Positions 1 through 7,504 are shown, counted from the stretch's first letter. The stretch: 16,042 bases of DNA from an uncultured Alphaproteobacteria bacterium (GCA_937888725.1 CALARE010000036.1:1-16042), one strand, 5' to 3'. Notes: a model not told the origin generated them from the sequence alone. Translations and numbers: made by a program.

Positions 1-153
1 ATGAGGGAAGAACTCGGCTTTCCAAAAGAAGGGCTCTCTCGTGAAGAAAATCCCGTTGAAAAAACGGCAAATACCTCTTTATATTTGTCAAAATTTGCCC
101 AAGCATCTAAAGAGGGAAATACCCCGCAACCAACACCAAGTAAACAACGATAA
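1..153 (+). CDS. 3' end of an unrecognised gene (possibly partial)
   Basis: The frame is open from the first base to a TAA at 151-153. It happens to begin with ATG at position 1, so it may be either the tail of a longer gene cut by the window or a 50-residue gene of its own. The visible protein is hydrophilic, rich in Glu, Lys, Pro, Ser and Thr, and ends in a low-complexity TPQPTPSKQR tail that looks like a disordered C-terminus. No domain or signal peptide can be seen. A clean hairpin follows 12 bases after the stop, which supports a real gene end here. I do not recognise the family and infer no function. Confidence 0.5.
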   Translation: MREELGFPKEGLSREENPVEKTANTSLYLSKFAQASKEGNTPQPTPSKQR

Positions 154-165
154 GTTTACTTAAAC

Positions 166-201
166 AAAAGAAATTGCCCTTTTTTAAGAGCAATTTCTTT
201 T
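166..201. terminator. bidirectional intrinsic terminator between convergent genes
   Basis: A perfect 12-bp stem pairs AAAAGAAATTGC (166-177) with GCAATTTCTTTT (190-201) around a 12-nt loop. It sits between a plus-strand stop at 153 and the minus-strand stop at 205. T-rich flanks on both strands let it serve both genes. Confidence 0.75.
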
Positions 202-204
202 GTG

Positions 205-645
205 TCAATTAATGTGTTTGTTGGGGTTTTTAGATTGAATTAAAATATTATTGCCGATACTTAATTGCATATCCTTTATCAGGCCTGCATTCATTTCAAT
301 AACACCCTTAGCCTTATATTGGGAGGATATAATTGTTTCATCATGAGGTTGGGCATTTTCTTTCAACCAAATGATTTGACCATTTGAATCAAAAAAAACC
401 ATATCAAGAGGGATAAATGTATTTTTCATCCACATATAGATAATTTTAGGTTCTTTAAAAATAAATGTCATTGCATAATCGTTAGGAATACTTTTTTTAT
501 ACATTAACCCTTTTTCTTGCTCTAATGGTGTTTTTGCAATATCTGTTTCAAATAAAAATTTTTCTTTAGATGTTACAAAAATAAGTTCCTCCGAATAGAC
601 AATTTGGCTAAAAAGGCACATGATAGCAAAAAAGAATATTTTCAT
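205..645 (-). CDS. DUF192 (COG1430) family secreted protein
   Basis: This is a 146-residue protein of the DUF192 family, small proteins of unknown biochemical role that are often exported. Residues 1-18 form a Sec signal peptide (MKIFFFAIMCLFSQIVYS) with cleavage likely before the first EE. Family hallmarks follow in order: EKGLMYK (44-50), the WMKNTFIPLDMVF block (72-84), a D-x-x-G-x-I strand (86-91) and VIEMNAG (115-121). I chose the ATG at 643-645 because it forms an ATGA overlap with the stop of the upstream gene and puts the signal peptide at the N-terminus. An ATG five codons earlier (658-660) would add MCLNT and overlap the neighbour by 19 bp. The gene is last in the murJ operon and ends at the hairpin at 166-201. 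The mature protein is presumably periplasmic. Confidence 0.88.
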   Translation of the reverse strand: MKIFFFAIMCLFSQIVYSEELIFVTSKEKFLFETDIAKTPLEQEKGLMYKKSIPNDYAMTFIFKEPKIIYMWMKNTFIPLDMVFFDSNGQIIWLKENAQPHDETIISSQYKAKGVIEMNAGLIKDMQLSIGNNILIQSKNPNKHIN

Positions 646-1553
646 CGTGTTAAGGCACATCCCTCTTTAAAACAAGCATTGTCTAATTCTTTGATATATC
701 CTAAGGGATAAATGAGTTTTAATTGATCCATAAATGTTGGGATAAAATGCAAATAGTTTGACATATTAAGAACTGAATTCCAGCCAAAAGATTGCGTGTT
801 TTCAAAAAAACGATACATTTGTCTGTCGGTTCTAAATGAAACTAATTGTGAACGGGTATTTAATTGAAGTGCGAAACTATCTGTTGCCTTAGAAAGTGAG
901 TTAAATTGGATGGGTAAATATTCAACTTTTTCATTCCAAGCATATTCCATAAAGGGAGAATTTTTATTCTCTTGCCCCCAATTTGTTGCCCATATGGCTA
1001 CAGCAACACCTAATGAAACAGGAATGATATCAACCCGTAAAATTAATTCGGACATTCTTGATGTTTCAGCGTTTAAGTGCATAACATCATATTTTTGTGA
1101 GAGCATATCGAAAAAGGATTGTTCCTTTTTTGAAAAGGGTTGTTTTAACTTCATTTTTTCATTTAAAACAAACAATACTCTCCTTTCATTTATAATCTTT
1201 TCATTCGTACGCAAAAGATGCGGTGTCATTATTTTTAAAAAGAGGGTTTTATCATCTTCAGATTTAACATCAAATTGCTCAGGTATTTTTTCAACAAATG
1301 TATGTGGCATATCAAAAGCAGTGATTCCATCATAGAGATTGGCAATTTCATTTTTTTCAATCTTATCAATGTAATTCCCTTTTATTTCACCTAACGCTTT
1401 GTCAATGAGGGCATCTGCTGAGAGTAATGGCTGTTTTTCTTGTTGTACAACATCGTGATGTTCTTTGTCAGATGAAAAAAAGCAAATCATAGAAGTCGTG
1501 CTTAATAAAATAAAAGTAGCTAACCCTATTCCTATAACGTATTTTTTTTTCAT
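642..1553 (-). CDS. Bax/glucosaminidase-like envelope protein, catalytic Glu apparently replaced
   Basis: The protein has 303 residues and an N-terminal membrane anchor or uncleaved signal (hydrophobic 5-27). A linker is followed by a region resembling the E. coli Bax/COG2992 family, which is related to FlgJ-type glucosaminidases that cut peptidoglycan. The match is seen in KIMTPHLLRTNEKIINERRVL (about 107-127), in RVDIIPVSLGVAVA (173-186), and in the helix ending NWG (191-193). Later, LNTRSQLVSFRTDRQ (231-245) matches the 'LNTH..Y..FR..R' segment. In active members the helix reads A-x-x-E-S-x-W-G; aligned without gaps, the Glu here is Ala189 and Ser is Thr190. It may therefore bind glycan strands without cutting them. 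A strong Shine-Dalgarno (AAGGAG) precedes ATG 1551-1553. It lies 10 bp after murJ and overlaps the DUF192 gene by ATGA, so the three are probably co-transcribed. The family assignment rests on motif memory, not on a search. Confidence 0.7.
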   Translation of the reverse strand: MKKKYVIGIGLATFILLSTTSMICFFSSDKEHHDVVQQEKQPLLSADALIDKALGEIKGNYIDKIEKNEIANLYDGITAFDMPHTFVEKIPEQFDVKSEDDKTLFLKIMTPHLLRTNEKIINERRVLFVLNEKMKLKQPFSKKEQSFFDMLSQKYDVMHLNAETSRMSELILRVDIIPVSLGVAVAIWATNWGQENKNSPFMEYAWNEKVEYLPIQFNSLSKATDSFALQLNTRSQLVSFRTDRQMYRFFENTQSFGWNSVLNMSNYLHFIPTFMDQLKLIYPLGYIKELDNACFKEGCALTR

Positions 1554-1563
1554 TTATCTCTCC

Positions 1564-3141
1564 TTATCGATGAAGCATTTTTTTAATGTCGCTTAATAAG
1601 ATACCTTTTAATAAAATAAGCATAACTGAAAACACAAGAATGCTTGCACCAATTAAACAGGTTAATAAAAATATTGATAAAAGATTGTTGTTATCTGCCC
1701 AATTGGGGAAATAGATGTTAAATAGATATTTTAATCCAATCAAGCTAATTGCCATTAATATACATGAGGCAATGATACGAGGTAAACGATAACTTGCTAA
1801 TGAATCGATAGAAACAGTCCTTTGTTTTTTAAGTCTAAAAATATATTGCCCCGCATTAATCCAAACGGTGATACCTGTTGCAAGTGCGATTCCTAAATAC
1901 CCCCAAAATTGCATAAAAATGAGAGCTAAAATAACATTTAAAAAGACACCTAGAATGGCAATTTTTACAGGTGTTTTCGTGTCACCCTTGGCAAAGAAAA
2001 AAGGTGAGAGCGTTTTTGTGAGCATATAGGCGGGCAGTCCAAACGCAAAAACAATTAACGCATGTGCGGTGTTGATTGAATCTGTAGGTGTAAAAATACC
2101 GCGTTCAAATAAAATACGGACAATTGGTTCAGAGAGTAGCATTAAACCAATCATTGAAGACATTGACATCGCAATAGATATTTCTAATGAGCGATTGAGT
2201 TGTTCATTGGCTGATTTTAAATCACCAGATTTAATATGTTTAGATAAAATAGGTAATAATGCAGTTCCGACAGCGGTTCCAATAATGCCAACAGGTAGTT
2301 GAAATAAATGGTGTGCATAATTTAACCATGAAATTGCCCCAGCTCCAACAAAAGAAACAAGAAATGTATCAAAAAAAAGATTAATTTGATAAACGCCTGA
2401 CCCTAATACACCTGGTCCCATTTTTTTTAAAAGAGTTTTAACTTCCTTTGAAATATGAAATAAAGCCTTAAATGGAGATATTAAACCAATTAAAAAACCT
2501 GCTTTTTTTATATGATAAAATAAAAAAATAAATTCAATAATTCCAGCAACTAAAACACCAATTGATAACGCATAGGCAGGGGCATAGGGGGTAGGTAAAA
2601 AAGGTGCAATAATAAATAAAGAACCTATCATCGTTAAATTTAAAATGGTTGGTGTAAAAGCTGCTGCCCAAAATTTACCAACTGCATTTAACATACCCGC
2701 TAAAAGAGAAACAAGTGATACAAAAATTAAAAAAGGAAATGTAATGCGACTGAGTGCTGTTGTGAGAGGTAATTTCCCTTCAATTTCTTCAAACCCAGGG
2801 GCTAAAATAAACATCATATCGGGCATAAAAATTTCGATAACGATTGTAAAGATTAAAAGCACATAAAACAAAAAGCTAAAAACGTTACGTGCAAAAACCC
2901 GAGCTCTTTGCTCTCCTTTCGTTTGAATTTGGCCAGATAAGAGTGGTACAAATGCAACATTCAAAGTCCCTTCGGCAAACAAACTGCGAAATAAATTTGG
3001 AAATCTAAGTGCAACAAAAAAAGCATCAGCCATCATACTTGCACCCAAAAAACGGGCAATTAACACATCACGCACAAACCCAACAATTCGGCTGAGTAGG
3101 GTGCCTGATGCAACTGTAGCTATGGACTTTACTAATGACAT
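1564..3141 (-). CDS. murJ: lipid II flippase MurJ
   Basis: MurJ (MviN) moves undecaprenyl-linked peptidoglycan precursor lipid II from the cytoplasmic to the periplasmic face of the inner membrane. The protein has 525 residues from the chosen start, typical of the family, and is hydrophobic throughout in a pattern fitting about 14 membrane helices. The N-terminal signature runs SRIVGFVRDVLIARFLGASM, then ADAFFVALRFPNLFRSLFAEG with the conserved FAEG-x-x-N-x-AFVPL block. The family usually starts M-(S/N)-L-(V/L)-K-S, which matches ATG 3139-3141. An in-frame ATG six codons upstream (3157-3159) is possible, and neither has a convincing ribosome-binding site. It is the first gene of a minus-strand operon with the Bax-like and DUF192 genes. 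It is divergent from fabD, with about 100 bp of AT-rich intergenic DNA between them. Confidence 0.95.
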   Translation of the reverse strand: MSLVKSIATVASGTLLSRIVGFVRDVLIARFLGASMMADAFFVALRFPNLFRSLFAEGTLNVAFVPLLSGQIQTKGEQRARVFARNVFSFLFYVLLIFTIVIEIFMPDMMFILAPGFEEIEGKLPLTTALSRITFPFLIFVSLVSLLAGMLNAVGKFWAAAFTPTILNLTMIGSLFIIAPFLPTPYAPAYALSIGVLVAGIIEFIFLFYHIKKAGFLIGLISPFKALFHISKEVKTLLKKMGPGVLGSGVYQINLFFDTFLVSFVGAGAISWLNYAHHLFQLPVGIIGTAVGTALLPILSKHIKSGDLKSANEQLNRSLEISIAMSMSSMIGLMLLSEPIVRILFERGIFTPTDSINTAHALIVFAFGLPAYMLTKTLSPFFFAKGDTKTPVKIAILGVFLNVILALIFMQFWGYLGIALATGITVWINAGQYIFRLKKQRTVSIDSLASYRLPRIIASCILMAISLIGLKYLFNIYFPNWADNNNLLSIFLLTCLIGASILVFSVMLILLKGILLSDIKKMLHR

Positions 3142-3187
3142 AAATCCATTATAAAACATTTAAAAATCAAATACAAGAAAATTAACA

Positions 3188-3216
3188 CTTTATTTTTTTT
3201 AAAGAATGTGTATAAT
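3188..3216 (+). promoter_or_regulatory. probable sigma70-type promoter of fabD
   Basis: A perfect TATAAT at 3211-3216 lies 43 bases before the fabD start. The hexamer 17 bases upstream (3188-3193, CTTTAT) is a poor -35, so the -10 carries most of the weight. An AAAGGA ribosome-binding site precedes the ATG. Confidence 0.42.
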
Positions 3217-3259
3217 CAAGCAAAATTTAAATTATTACTCTCATTGAAAGGATAAAATT

Positions 3260-4207
3260 ATGACAATTGCATTTGTTTTTCCAGGGCAGGGTTCTCAATC
3301 TATTGGGATGGGAAAGGACTTAGATACGAATTTTAGTGTCGCCCATGATGTTTTTCAAGAAGTGGATGACGCCCTTCATTTTAACTTATCAAAGTTAATG
3401 TTTGAAGGTGATATTCAAGAATTAACTCAAACGCAAAATGCACAACCAGCTATTATGGCAACAAGTATTGCCACATTAAGATGTCTTGAAAAAGAATCGG
3501 GTAAAAAAATTAATGAAATTGCTTCATTTGTTGCAGGACATTCTTTGGGTGAATATTCTGCACTTTGTGCTGCGGGAGCCTTGAGTCTATCAGATACAGC
3601 AAAACTTTTAAAAGCACGTGGAACTTTTATGCAAGAGGCTAGTCAAAAAAATCCAGGAGCGATGGCTGCTGTTTTAGGGTTATCTTTAAAAGATGTTGCG
3701 GCTCTTGTTCATGCATCATCAAATGAAGATACAGCATGTTATATTGCAAATGATAATTGTCAGGGGCAAGTTGTTATCAGTGGGCATACACAGGCGATTG
3801 ATAGAGCAATTATAAAAGCAGCTGAAATGGGTGCAAAAAAATCAGTTAAGCTTCCTGTTTCTGGTGGATTTCATTCTCCATTAATGCAAGAGGCTGGTCA
3901 AAAAATGGAGGTTGAACTTCAAACAACCCCTATTATTGATCCAGTTGTACCTATTATTGCAAATATCACAGCTGAAGCAGAAACAAATGCTCAAAAAATA
4001 AAACAACTTCTTGTTTCTCAAGTAACGGGTTCTGTTCGTTGGACTGAATCGGTTGAGTATATGACCGCAAGAGGGATTACAGATTTTATTGAGTGTGGAA
4101 ATGGCAAAGTTTTGAGCGGATTAATTAAAAGAATAGCTCCTAATGCCCGTTCTATTAATGTTGGAAATAAAGACACGCTTGAAGCAGCTCTTGCTTTTTT
4201 GGGATAA
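3260..4207 (+). CDS. fabD: malonyl-CoA:ACP transacylase FabD
   Basis: FabD transfers malonyl from malonyl-CoA to acyl carrier protein in the cytoplasm and so feeds fatty-acid elongation. The 315-residue length is standard. The sequence shows the N-terminal FPGQGSQ (7-13), the nucleophile elbow GHSLGEYSA with Ser95, the malonate-binding Arg120 in KARGTFMQ, NCQGQVVISG (166-175), and the catalytic His205 in GGFHSPLM. All expected catalytic residues are present. The start ATG has AAAGGA upstream. The gene stands alone here: fabG, acpP and fabF, often its neighbours, do not follow. Instead transcription ends at the hairpin at 4221-4263. Confidence 0.97.
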   Translation: MTIAFVFPGQGSQSIGMGKDLDTNFSVAHDVFQEVDDALHFNLSKLMFEGDIQELTQTQNAQPAIMATSIATLRCLEKESGKKINEIASFVAGHSLGEYSALCAAGALSLSDTAKLLKARGTFMQEASQKNPGAMAAVLGLSLKDVAALVHASSNEDTACYIANDNCQGQVVISGHTQAIDRAIIKAAEMGAKKSVKLPVSGGFHSPLMQEAGQKMEVELQTTPIIDPVVPIIANITAEAETNAQKIKQLLVSQVTGSVRWTESVEYMTARGITDFIECGNGKVLSGLIKRIAPNARSINVGNKDTLEAALAFLG

Positions 4208-4220
4208 GTAATAAATCAAA

Positions 4221-4263
4221 AAAAACGCTCTAAAAAGTTTCATACTTTCTAGAGCGTTTTTTT
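4221..4263. terminator. strong intrinsic terminator after fabD, shared with the convergent gene
   Basis: An 8-bp stem pairs ACGCTCTA (4225-4232) with TAGAGCGT (4250-4257). It continues past one mismatch into a 5-bp inner stem (4234-4238 with 4244-4248) and a TTCAT loop. A 7-T run follows on the plus strand and an A tract precedes it, so it can also stop the minus-strand gene ending at 4267. Confidence 0.9.
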
Positions 4264-4266
4264 ATT

Positions 4267-4926
4267 TTAACGAGAATATTTTTGTTGTGTAATAGCCTGA
4301 TTTAAATTCTCATTTGCTGTAGAAACGCGTTCAAATTGCGAAAGGGTGTTATTTTTTGTTTTTTGTACACCAGTCGTGCGGGCATTGTATTCCTCTCGAG
4401 TGATTTTTTCCATATAATGTGGAATTTCAACACCATCTAAATATTTTTCATTATAATAACAGGCATAAGATCCATCTTTTTGTCGTGTATAGGTGATGTT
4501 TTCAGGTAAAACGAAACCGCGTGTTTCTATTTTTTTTGAAACCTCATCGTATTGATTGATAGTGTATCCTTGAAAAACACCATCGTTTTCTTTTTTGGTA
4601 AAGATAAGAGCTGGTTGAGAGTGGAAATTATATGTTTCTAAGTTAACATTCCAAGTTCTTGTGCCAAATTTTACTTTGTAACCCGAAACACCTAACCCTG
4701 CATCAAGGTCACCTAGCTCATAAATGCCGTTTGGTGCATTCTTTTTAGGTCCAATATTTTCGTTTTCATCTAATGCGTAATGTCTTTGGTCTTGTTGTAA
4801 TTTTAAAATAACAGGTTTTCCATTTTCTTTAACTGGTTGGCCATTTTTATAAACACCATATCCTTGAAAAAGTTTTTTTGAACCTGTATAAATTGGTACA
4901 ATTACTAATGAATCATTTTTTGTCAT
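4267..4926 (-). CDS. hypothetical protein, 219 residues
   Basis: I do not recognise this protein. It has no signal peptide or membrane helix and looks soluble. Strands alternating with turns and aromatic residues suggest a beta-rich fold. Two short segments resemble each other: LFQGYGVYKNG near residues 19-29 and VFQGYTINQYD near 116-126, hinting at a duplicated unit. The C-terminal 45 residues (from about 175) are polar, Gln/Asn/Thr-rich and probably helical or disordered. I chose ATG 4924-4926 because a GGGGGGA Shine-Dalgarno-like stretch lies 4 bases upstream; a TTG four codons earlier is the alternative start. It is a single-gene unit with its own promoter-like sequence at 4967-4995 and a shared terminator. 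Function unknown. Confidence 0.75.
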   Translation of the reverse strand: MTKNDSLVIVPIYTGSKKLFQGYGVYKNGQPVKENGKPVILKLQQDQRHYALDENENIGPKKNAPNGIYELGDLDAGLGVSGYKVKFGTRTWNVNLETYNFHSQPALIFTKKENDGVFQGYTINQYDEVSKKIETRGFVLPENITYTRQKDGSYACYYNEKYLDGVEIPHYMEKITREEYNARTTGVQKTKNNTLSQFERVSTANENLNQAITQQKYSR

Positions 4927-4966
4927 AAATCCCCCCAATATCTAAAATGAAACTTTACACAAATTC

Positions 4967-4995
4967 ATTCTATGACAAATAAAAAAAAGTTACAA
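4967..4995 (-). promoter_or_regulatory. probable sigma70-type promoter of the 219-residue gene
   Basis: On the minus strand TTGTAA (4990-4995) and TAGAAT (4967-4972) are separated by exactly 17 bases, about 40 bases before the start codon. Confidence 0.5.
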
Positions 4996-5001
4996 GTTTT
5001 T

Positions 5002-5370
5002 TTACTCTCTAACACGGGCAATATTTCTAATTAATTTGCTCCATGTCTTTAGAGTGGCTTTTGATCCTTTTTTTAATTGTGAAAATTCATATTGGTATTG
5101 GTCGACGGCACTTTCAGAAATGAGATTTGTTTCAAAAACGGAAAATCCAAAATATTCTGGTTTAGAGTAATCTCCATTTGTATCAAAATACATATAGACA
5201 TATAAAGAATTTGCATGTCTAGATGTTGTGCAATTTAATAGAACGGCTTCTTGATTGAGCTCTGTCTCTTGAGCGGTTTTTGCCTCAACTTGTTTAGTTG
5301 AATGTTCGTCACTACAAGAATTTAACATTGTTCCCAACAATGAAAGTGTGAGCATTAATTTTTTATTCAT
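5002..5370 (-). CDS. small putative lipoprotein, 122 residues
   Basis: The N-terminus MNKKLMLTLSLLGTMLNSC is a lipoprotein signal peptide: basic start, hydrophobic core, and an LNSC lipobox with Cys19 as the lipidated residue. Ser20-Asp21 follow the Cys; an Asp at +2 of the mature protein is usually Ser in exported lipoproteins, so outer-membrane sorting is likely but unproven. The mature part starts with an acidic, polar linker. It continues with a short domain containing NCTTSRH, YVYMYFDTNGDYSK and a basic C-terminus (LKTWSKLIRNIARVRE). I recognise no family. The start has a perfect AGGAGG ribosome-binding site and its own promoter at 5399-5427, so it can be expressed apart from nagB, which lies 65 bp upstream on the same strand. 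No clear terminator follows it. Confidence 0.8.
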   Translation of the reverse strand: MNKKLMLTLSLLGTMLNSCSDEHSTKQVEAKTAQETELNQEAVLLNCTTSRHANSLYVYMYFDTNGDYSKPEYFGFSVFETNLISESAVDQYQYEFSQLKKGSKATLKTWSKLIRNIARVRE

Positions 5371-5398
5371 AAGAAAATCCTCCTACCATAATAGTAAG

Positions 5399-5427
5399 AG
5401 GATACATTAAAAAAAGATTTTTGTCAA
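5399..5427 (-). promoter_or_regulatory. sigma70-type promoter of the lipoprotein gene
   Basis: On the minus strand a consensus TTGACA (5422-5427) is followed after 17 bases by TATCCT (5399-5404). The predicted start point leaves a leader of about 20 nt before the ATG, just enough to hold the AGGAGG site. Confidence 0.62.
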
Positions 5428-5435
5428 TATTTATT

Positions 5436-6182
5436 TTAAGATAGCTTGCTTCCAGCCTCTTTATCGCAGATAAAAACAGAATCTGAGTGACTTTGCATGA
5501 GTGAGGCAGGACAATTTTCTGAAATATCGCCACGAATACTTTTATAAATGGCATCTGCCTTTTTGTTCCCAGTTGCAAGGACAATTACTTTTTTTGCATT
5601 AAAAATGGTTTGTAGACCAATTGTTAAGGCTGATGTGGGGACATCTTCTTTTTTTTCAAAGAAACGAGAGTTTACCTCAATGGTATTGTCTGTTAATTTT
5701 TGCACATGTGTCAAAGAATCGAATTTGGTTCCTGGTTCATTAAATGCGAGATGCCCATTTTCGCCAATACCTGCCAATTGAATGTCAATTCCACCAAAAG
5801 AGGCTATTTTTTTCTCATAATCTTTACATTCGGCTTTTAAATCGGTTGCAACACCATCTAAAATATGAATTTGATCTCGAGGTATATCAATGAAACGGAA
5901 TAAATTTTCTTCCATAAAATAGTGATAACTTTGATCATGATCTGGTGTTAACCCGACATATTCATCCATGTTAAAGGTAACAACATTTTTAAAAGAAATT
6001 TCTTTTTTTTGATAAGCTTCAACCAATAATTTATAAACAGGGATAGGTGTTGACCCTGTTGGTAAACCAAGAACAAGAAATGGCTTTTCTTTGCTTGGGT
6101 TGAATGATTTTATCTGATTAATTAACTCATTAGCGGTATATTGAGCAACATCATCACTATTTTTTAAAACTAAAACTTTCAT
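5436..6182 (-). CDS. nagB: glucosamine-6-phosphate deaminase NagB
   Basis: NagB converts glucosamine-6-phosphate to fructose-6-phosphate and ammonia, channelling amino sugars into glycolysis in the cytoplasm. The protein has 248 residues, a usual length for forms without the C-terminal regulatory extension of the E. coli enzyme. Motifs are LGLPTGSTP (38-46, phosphate loop), VVTFNMDEYVGL with the catalytic Asp73, and GIGENGHLAFNEP (138-150) with His144 and Glu149. The position of E. coli Asp141 is Asn142, as in many bacterial relatives. SRFF and the ALTIG stretch follow. I chose ATG 6180-6182, which has an AAGGGAG ribosome-binding site and matches the family start; an upstream in-frame ATG at 6213-6215 would add 11 non-conserved residues. 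No nagA or sugar transporter gene is adjacent, so it may serve amino-sugar salvage generally. Confidence 0.95.
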   Translation of the reverse strand: MKVLVLKNSDDVAQYTANELINQIKSFNPSKEKPFLVLGLPTGSTPIPVYKLLVEAYQKKEISFKNVVTFNMDEYVGLTPDHDQSYHYFMEENLFRFIDIPRDQIHILDGVATDLKAECKDYEKKIASFGGIDIQLAGIGENGHLAFNEPGTKFDSLTHVQKLTDNTIEVNSRFFEKKEDVPTSALTIGLQTIFNAKKVIVLATGNKKADAIYKSIRGDISENCPASLMQSHSDSVFICDKEAGSKLS

Positions 6183-6215
6183 AAAAACTCCCTTGGTTAG
6201 ATAAATAATTCTCAC

Positions 6216-6242
6216 TTTATATCTATTTTTTTCCTATTTCAA
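6216..6242 (-). promoter_or_regulatory. weak candidate promoter of nagB
   Basis: On the minus strand TTGAAA (6237-6242) and TATAAA (6216-6221) face nagB, but the spacing is only 15 bases, so this is tentative. Confidence 0.25.
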
Positions 6243-6253
6243 ATGATTTTTTG

Positions 6254-6283
6254 TTGACAGAAAAACTTTTTTTTAACTATACT
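6254..6283 (+). promoter_or_regulatory. strong sigma70-type promoter of the acyltransferase-like gene
   Basis: Consensus TTGACA (6254-6259) and TATACT (6278-6283) are 18 bases apart. An imperfect palindrome, GATA-GT-TATC (6288-6297), sits at or just after the expected start point and could be an operator. AAGGAG (6303-6308) then serves ATG 6316. Confidence 0.72.
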
Positions 6284-6315
6284 GCCCGATAGTTATCAGC
6301 CTAAGGAGACAGGCA

Positions 6316-7368
6316 ATGCCTTTAAAAGATGTTCAAACAGTACTTAATTTAAAATCAATTCCCGAAACATTTAAAAAATATGAATCCAAGATTTCTATGC
6401 GTCAAAGTGTTATTACAAAAAAAACACTTGATGCAGCATTTAAATTTTATAAATTAGAGGGTGAGGAAGCTTTTTATCAGCATTGTCTTAATTTGATTGA
6501 AGAATTTAAAACAAATAAAGCATTAAAAAAGGCTGCTTTATTGATTAAATATATTTCATTTGAATCTGAAGGTGATGATTTTCTTGAAATGGAATATTGG
6601 AAAGCCTCACCACCAAGAGCGGATATTTCTGCACTAATTCTTTTAAGTGCGGTTCATCAGCACAAAAAAGCGTTAAAAGGTTTGGATAAAAAGCAACGCG
6701 ATCATCAAATTATCGGTATGCATGAAACTTTTATGAGGGGTTTAAAGCTTTATAAAATCAACGGGATAAGTTATGGTTCGCTTGCTTGGGGGATTCGTTT
6801 CGTTCGTCAGCTGTTGATGAAATTTGGTCGTTTACAGTTTGAATTTTCATGCTATCATGACCCTTATGTGATAACAAAGGATAAAACAGGGAAAAAGAGC
6901 GTTCATCCTGTTGAAAATGCTAAAGTAAAAAATAAAAATGTACTTATTCAGCCAGGGGATGTATGTATTAATATTCATATTGATAGAAATGGTCGGTTGG
7001 AACCGAAGGCTGTAGATAATTCGTTTAAACAAGCAAAAAAATTATTGAAAAAATATTTTCCTCATATTGAGGGTAAAAAAGTTGTTTATCGCTGTCATTC
7101 TTGGTTGCTTAGCTTGCAAATGGGGCTTTTTTTAACACCAGATAGACATATTATGTATTTTCAAAATTTGTTTTTGCTATTACCTCCGTATGAAGAAGAT
7201 ACTGGTGATGATTTTTATCGTTTCTTGTTTAATATGCAAAAATCTAGCCCTGATTTTTCATTGGAAAAACTGCCTGAAGATACTTCTCTTAGAAAAAAAG
7301 TTAAAAAATATTTAATTGATGGCAATGTTGTTCAAGAAGGCCGTGGTCTTATTTTTGAGGATGACTAA
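6316..7368 (+). CDS. NAT_N/GNAT_C-type (DUF5596) acyltransferase-like protein
   Basis: The protein has 350 residues and no signal peptide or membrane helix, so it should be cytoplasmic. An N-terminal helical half (to about 165) is followed by motifs I associate with the NAT_N plus GNAT_C architecture: GRLQFE (171-176), then GDVCINIHIDRNGRLEP (214-230), the ANNxSF-like helix around 232-245, and YRCHSWLLSLQM (258-269) with the family's characteristic CHSWLL. These proteins are annotated as acyltransferases by fold similarity, and substrates are generally unknown. I know the family best from Gram-positive bacteria, so its presence here is slightly unusual. It has its own strong promoter, diverges from nagB across about 130 bp, and ends 240 bp before the next gene, so it appears to be monocistronic. 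Substrate not inferable. Confidence 0.68.
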   Translation: MPLKDVQTVLNLKSIPETFKKYESKISMRQSVITKKTLDAAFKFYKLEGEEAFYQHCLNLIEEFKTNKALKKAALLIKYISFESEGDDFLEMEYWKASPPRADISALILLSAVHQHKKALKGLDKKQRDHQIIGMHETFMRGLKLYKINGISYGSLAWGIRFVRQLLMKFGRLQFEFSCYHDPYVITKDKTGKKSVHPVENAKVKNKNVLIQPGDVCINIHIDRNGRLEPKAVDNSFKQAKKLLKKYFPHIEGKKVVYRCHSWLLSLQMGLFLTPDRHIMYFQNLFLLLPPYEEDTGDDFYRFLFNMQKSSPDFSLEKLPEDTSLRKKVKKYLIDGNVVQEGRGLIFEDD

Positions 7369-7469
7369 ATTTCTGTGCCATTAGCATATTTGAGATTTAA
7401 TTTTTAATTGAGTGTGTGTTTTTTCTTTTAAAAAGTGGTAAAATTAAATGCGTTAAAATGTGAATTGCC

Positions 7470-7504
7470 ACGACAAAAACTGATATCTAAATTGTTTTTG
7501 TCGT
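7470..7504 (+). other. perfect 11-bp inverted repeat between genes
   Basis: ACGACAAAAAC (7470-7480) pairs perfectly with GTTTTTGTCGT (7494-7504) across a 13-nt loop. It lies about 100 bases after the acyltransferase-like stop and the same distance before the repeat-protein start. No T run follows on the plus strand. It could be a poor terminator, an operator, or a leader hairpin. The remainder of this 240-bp gap (7369-7608) is AT-rich and shows no promoter that I can assign with confidence. Confidence 0.4.

Noticed and set aside
910..1335. Plus-strand frame antisense to the Bax-like gene
   Set aside because: It is a shadow of the opposite-strand gene, which has a ribosome-binding site and recognisable motifs.
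4980..5001. Terminator for the lipoprotein gene made from flanking A and T tracts
   Set aside because: Only A-T pairs around a GTTACAAG loop; too weak to call, and it overlaps the next gene's -35.
5363..5584. Minus-strand 73-residue frame overlapping nagB and the lipoprotein start
   Set aside because: It is out of frame inside nagB, whose own conserved reading frame explains the region.
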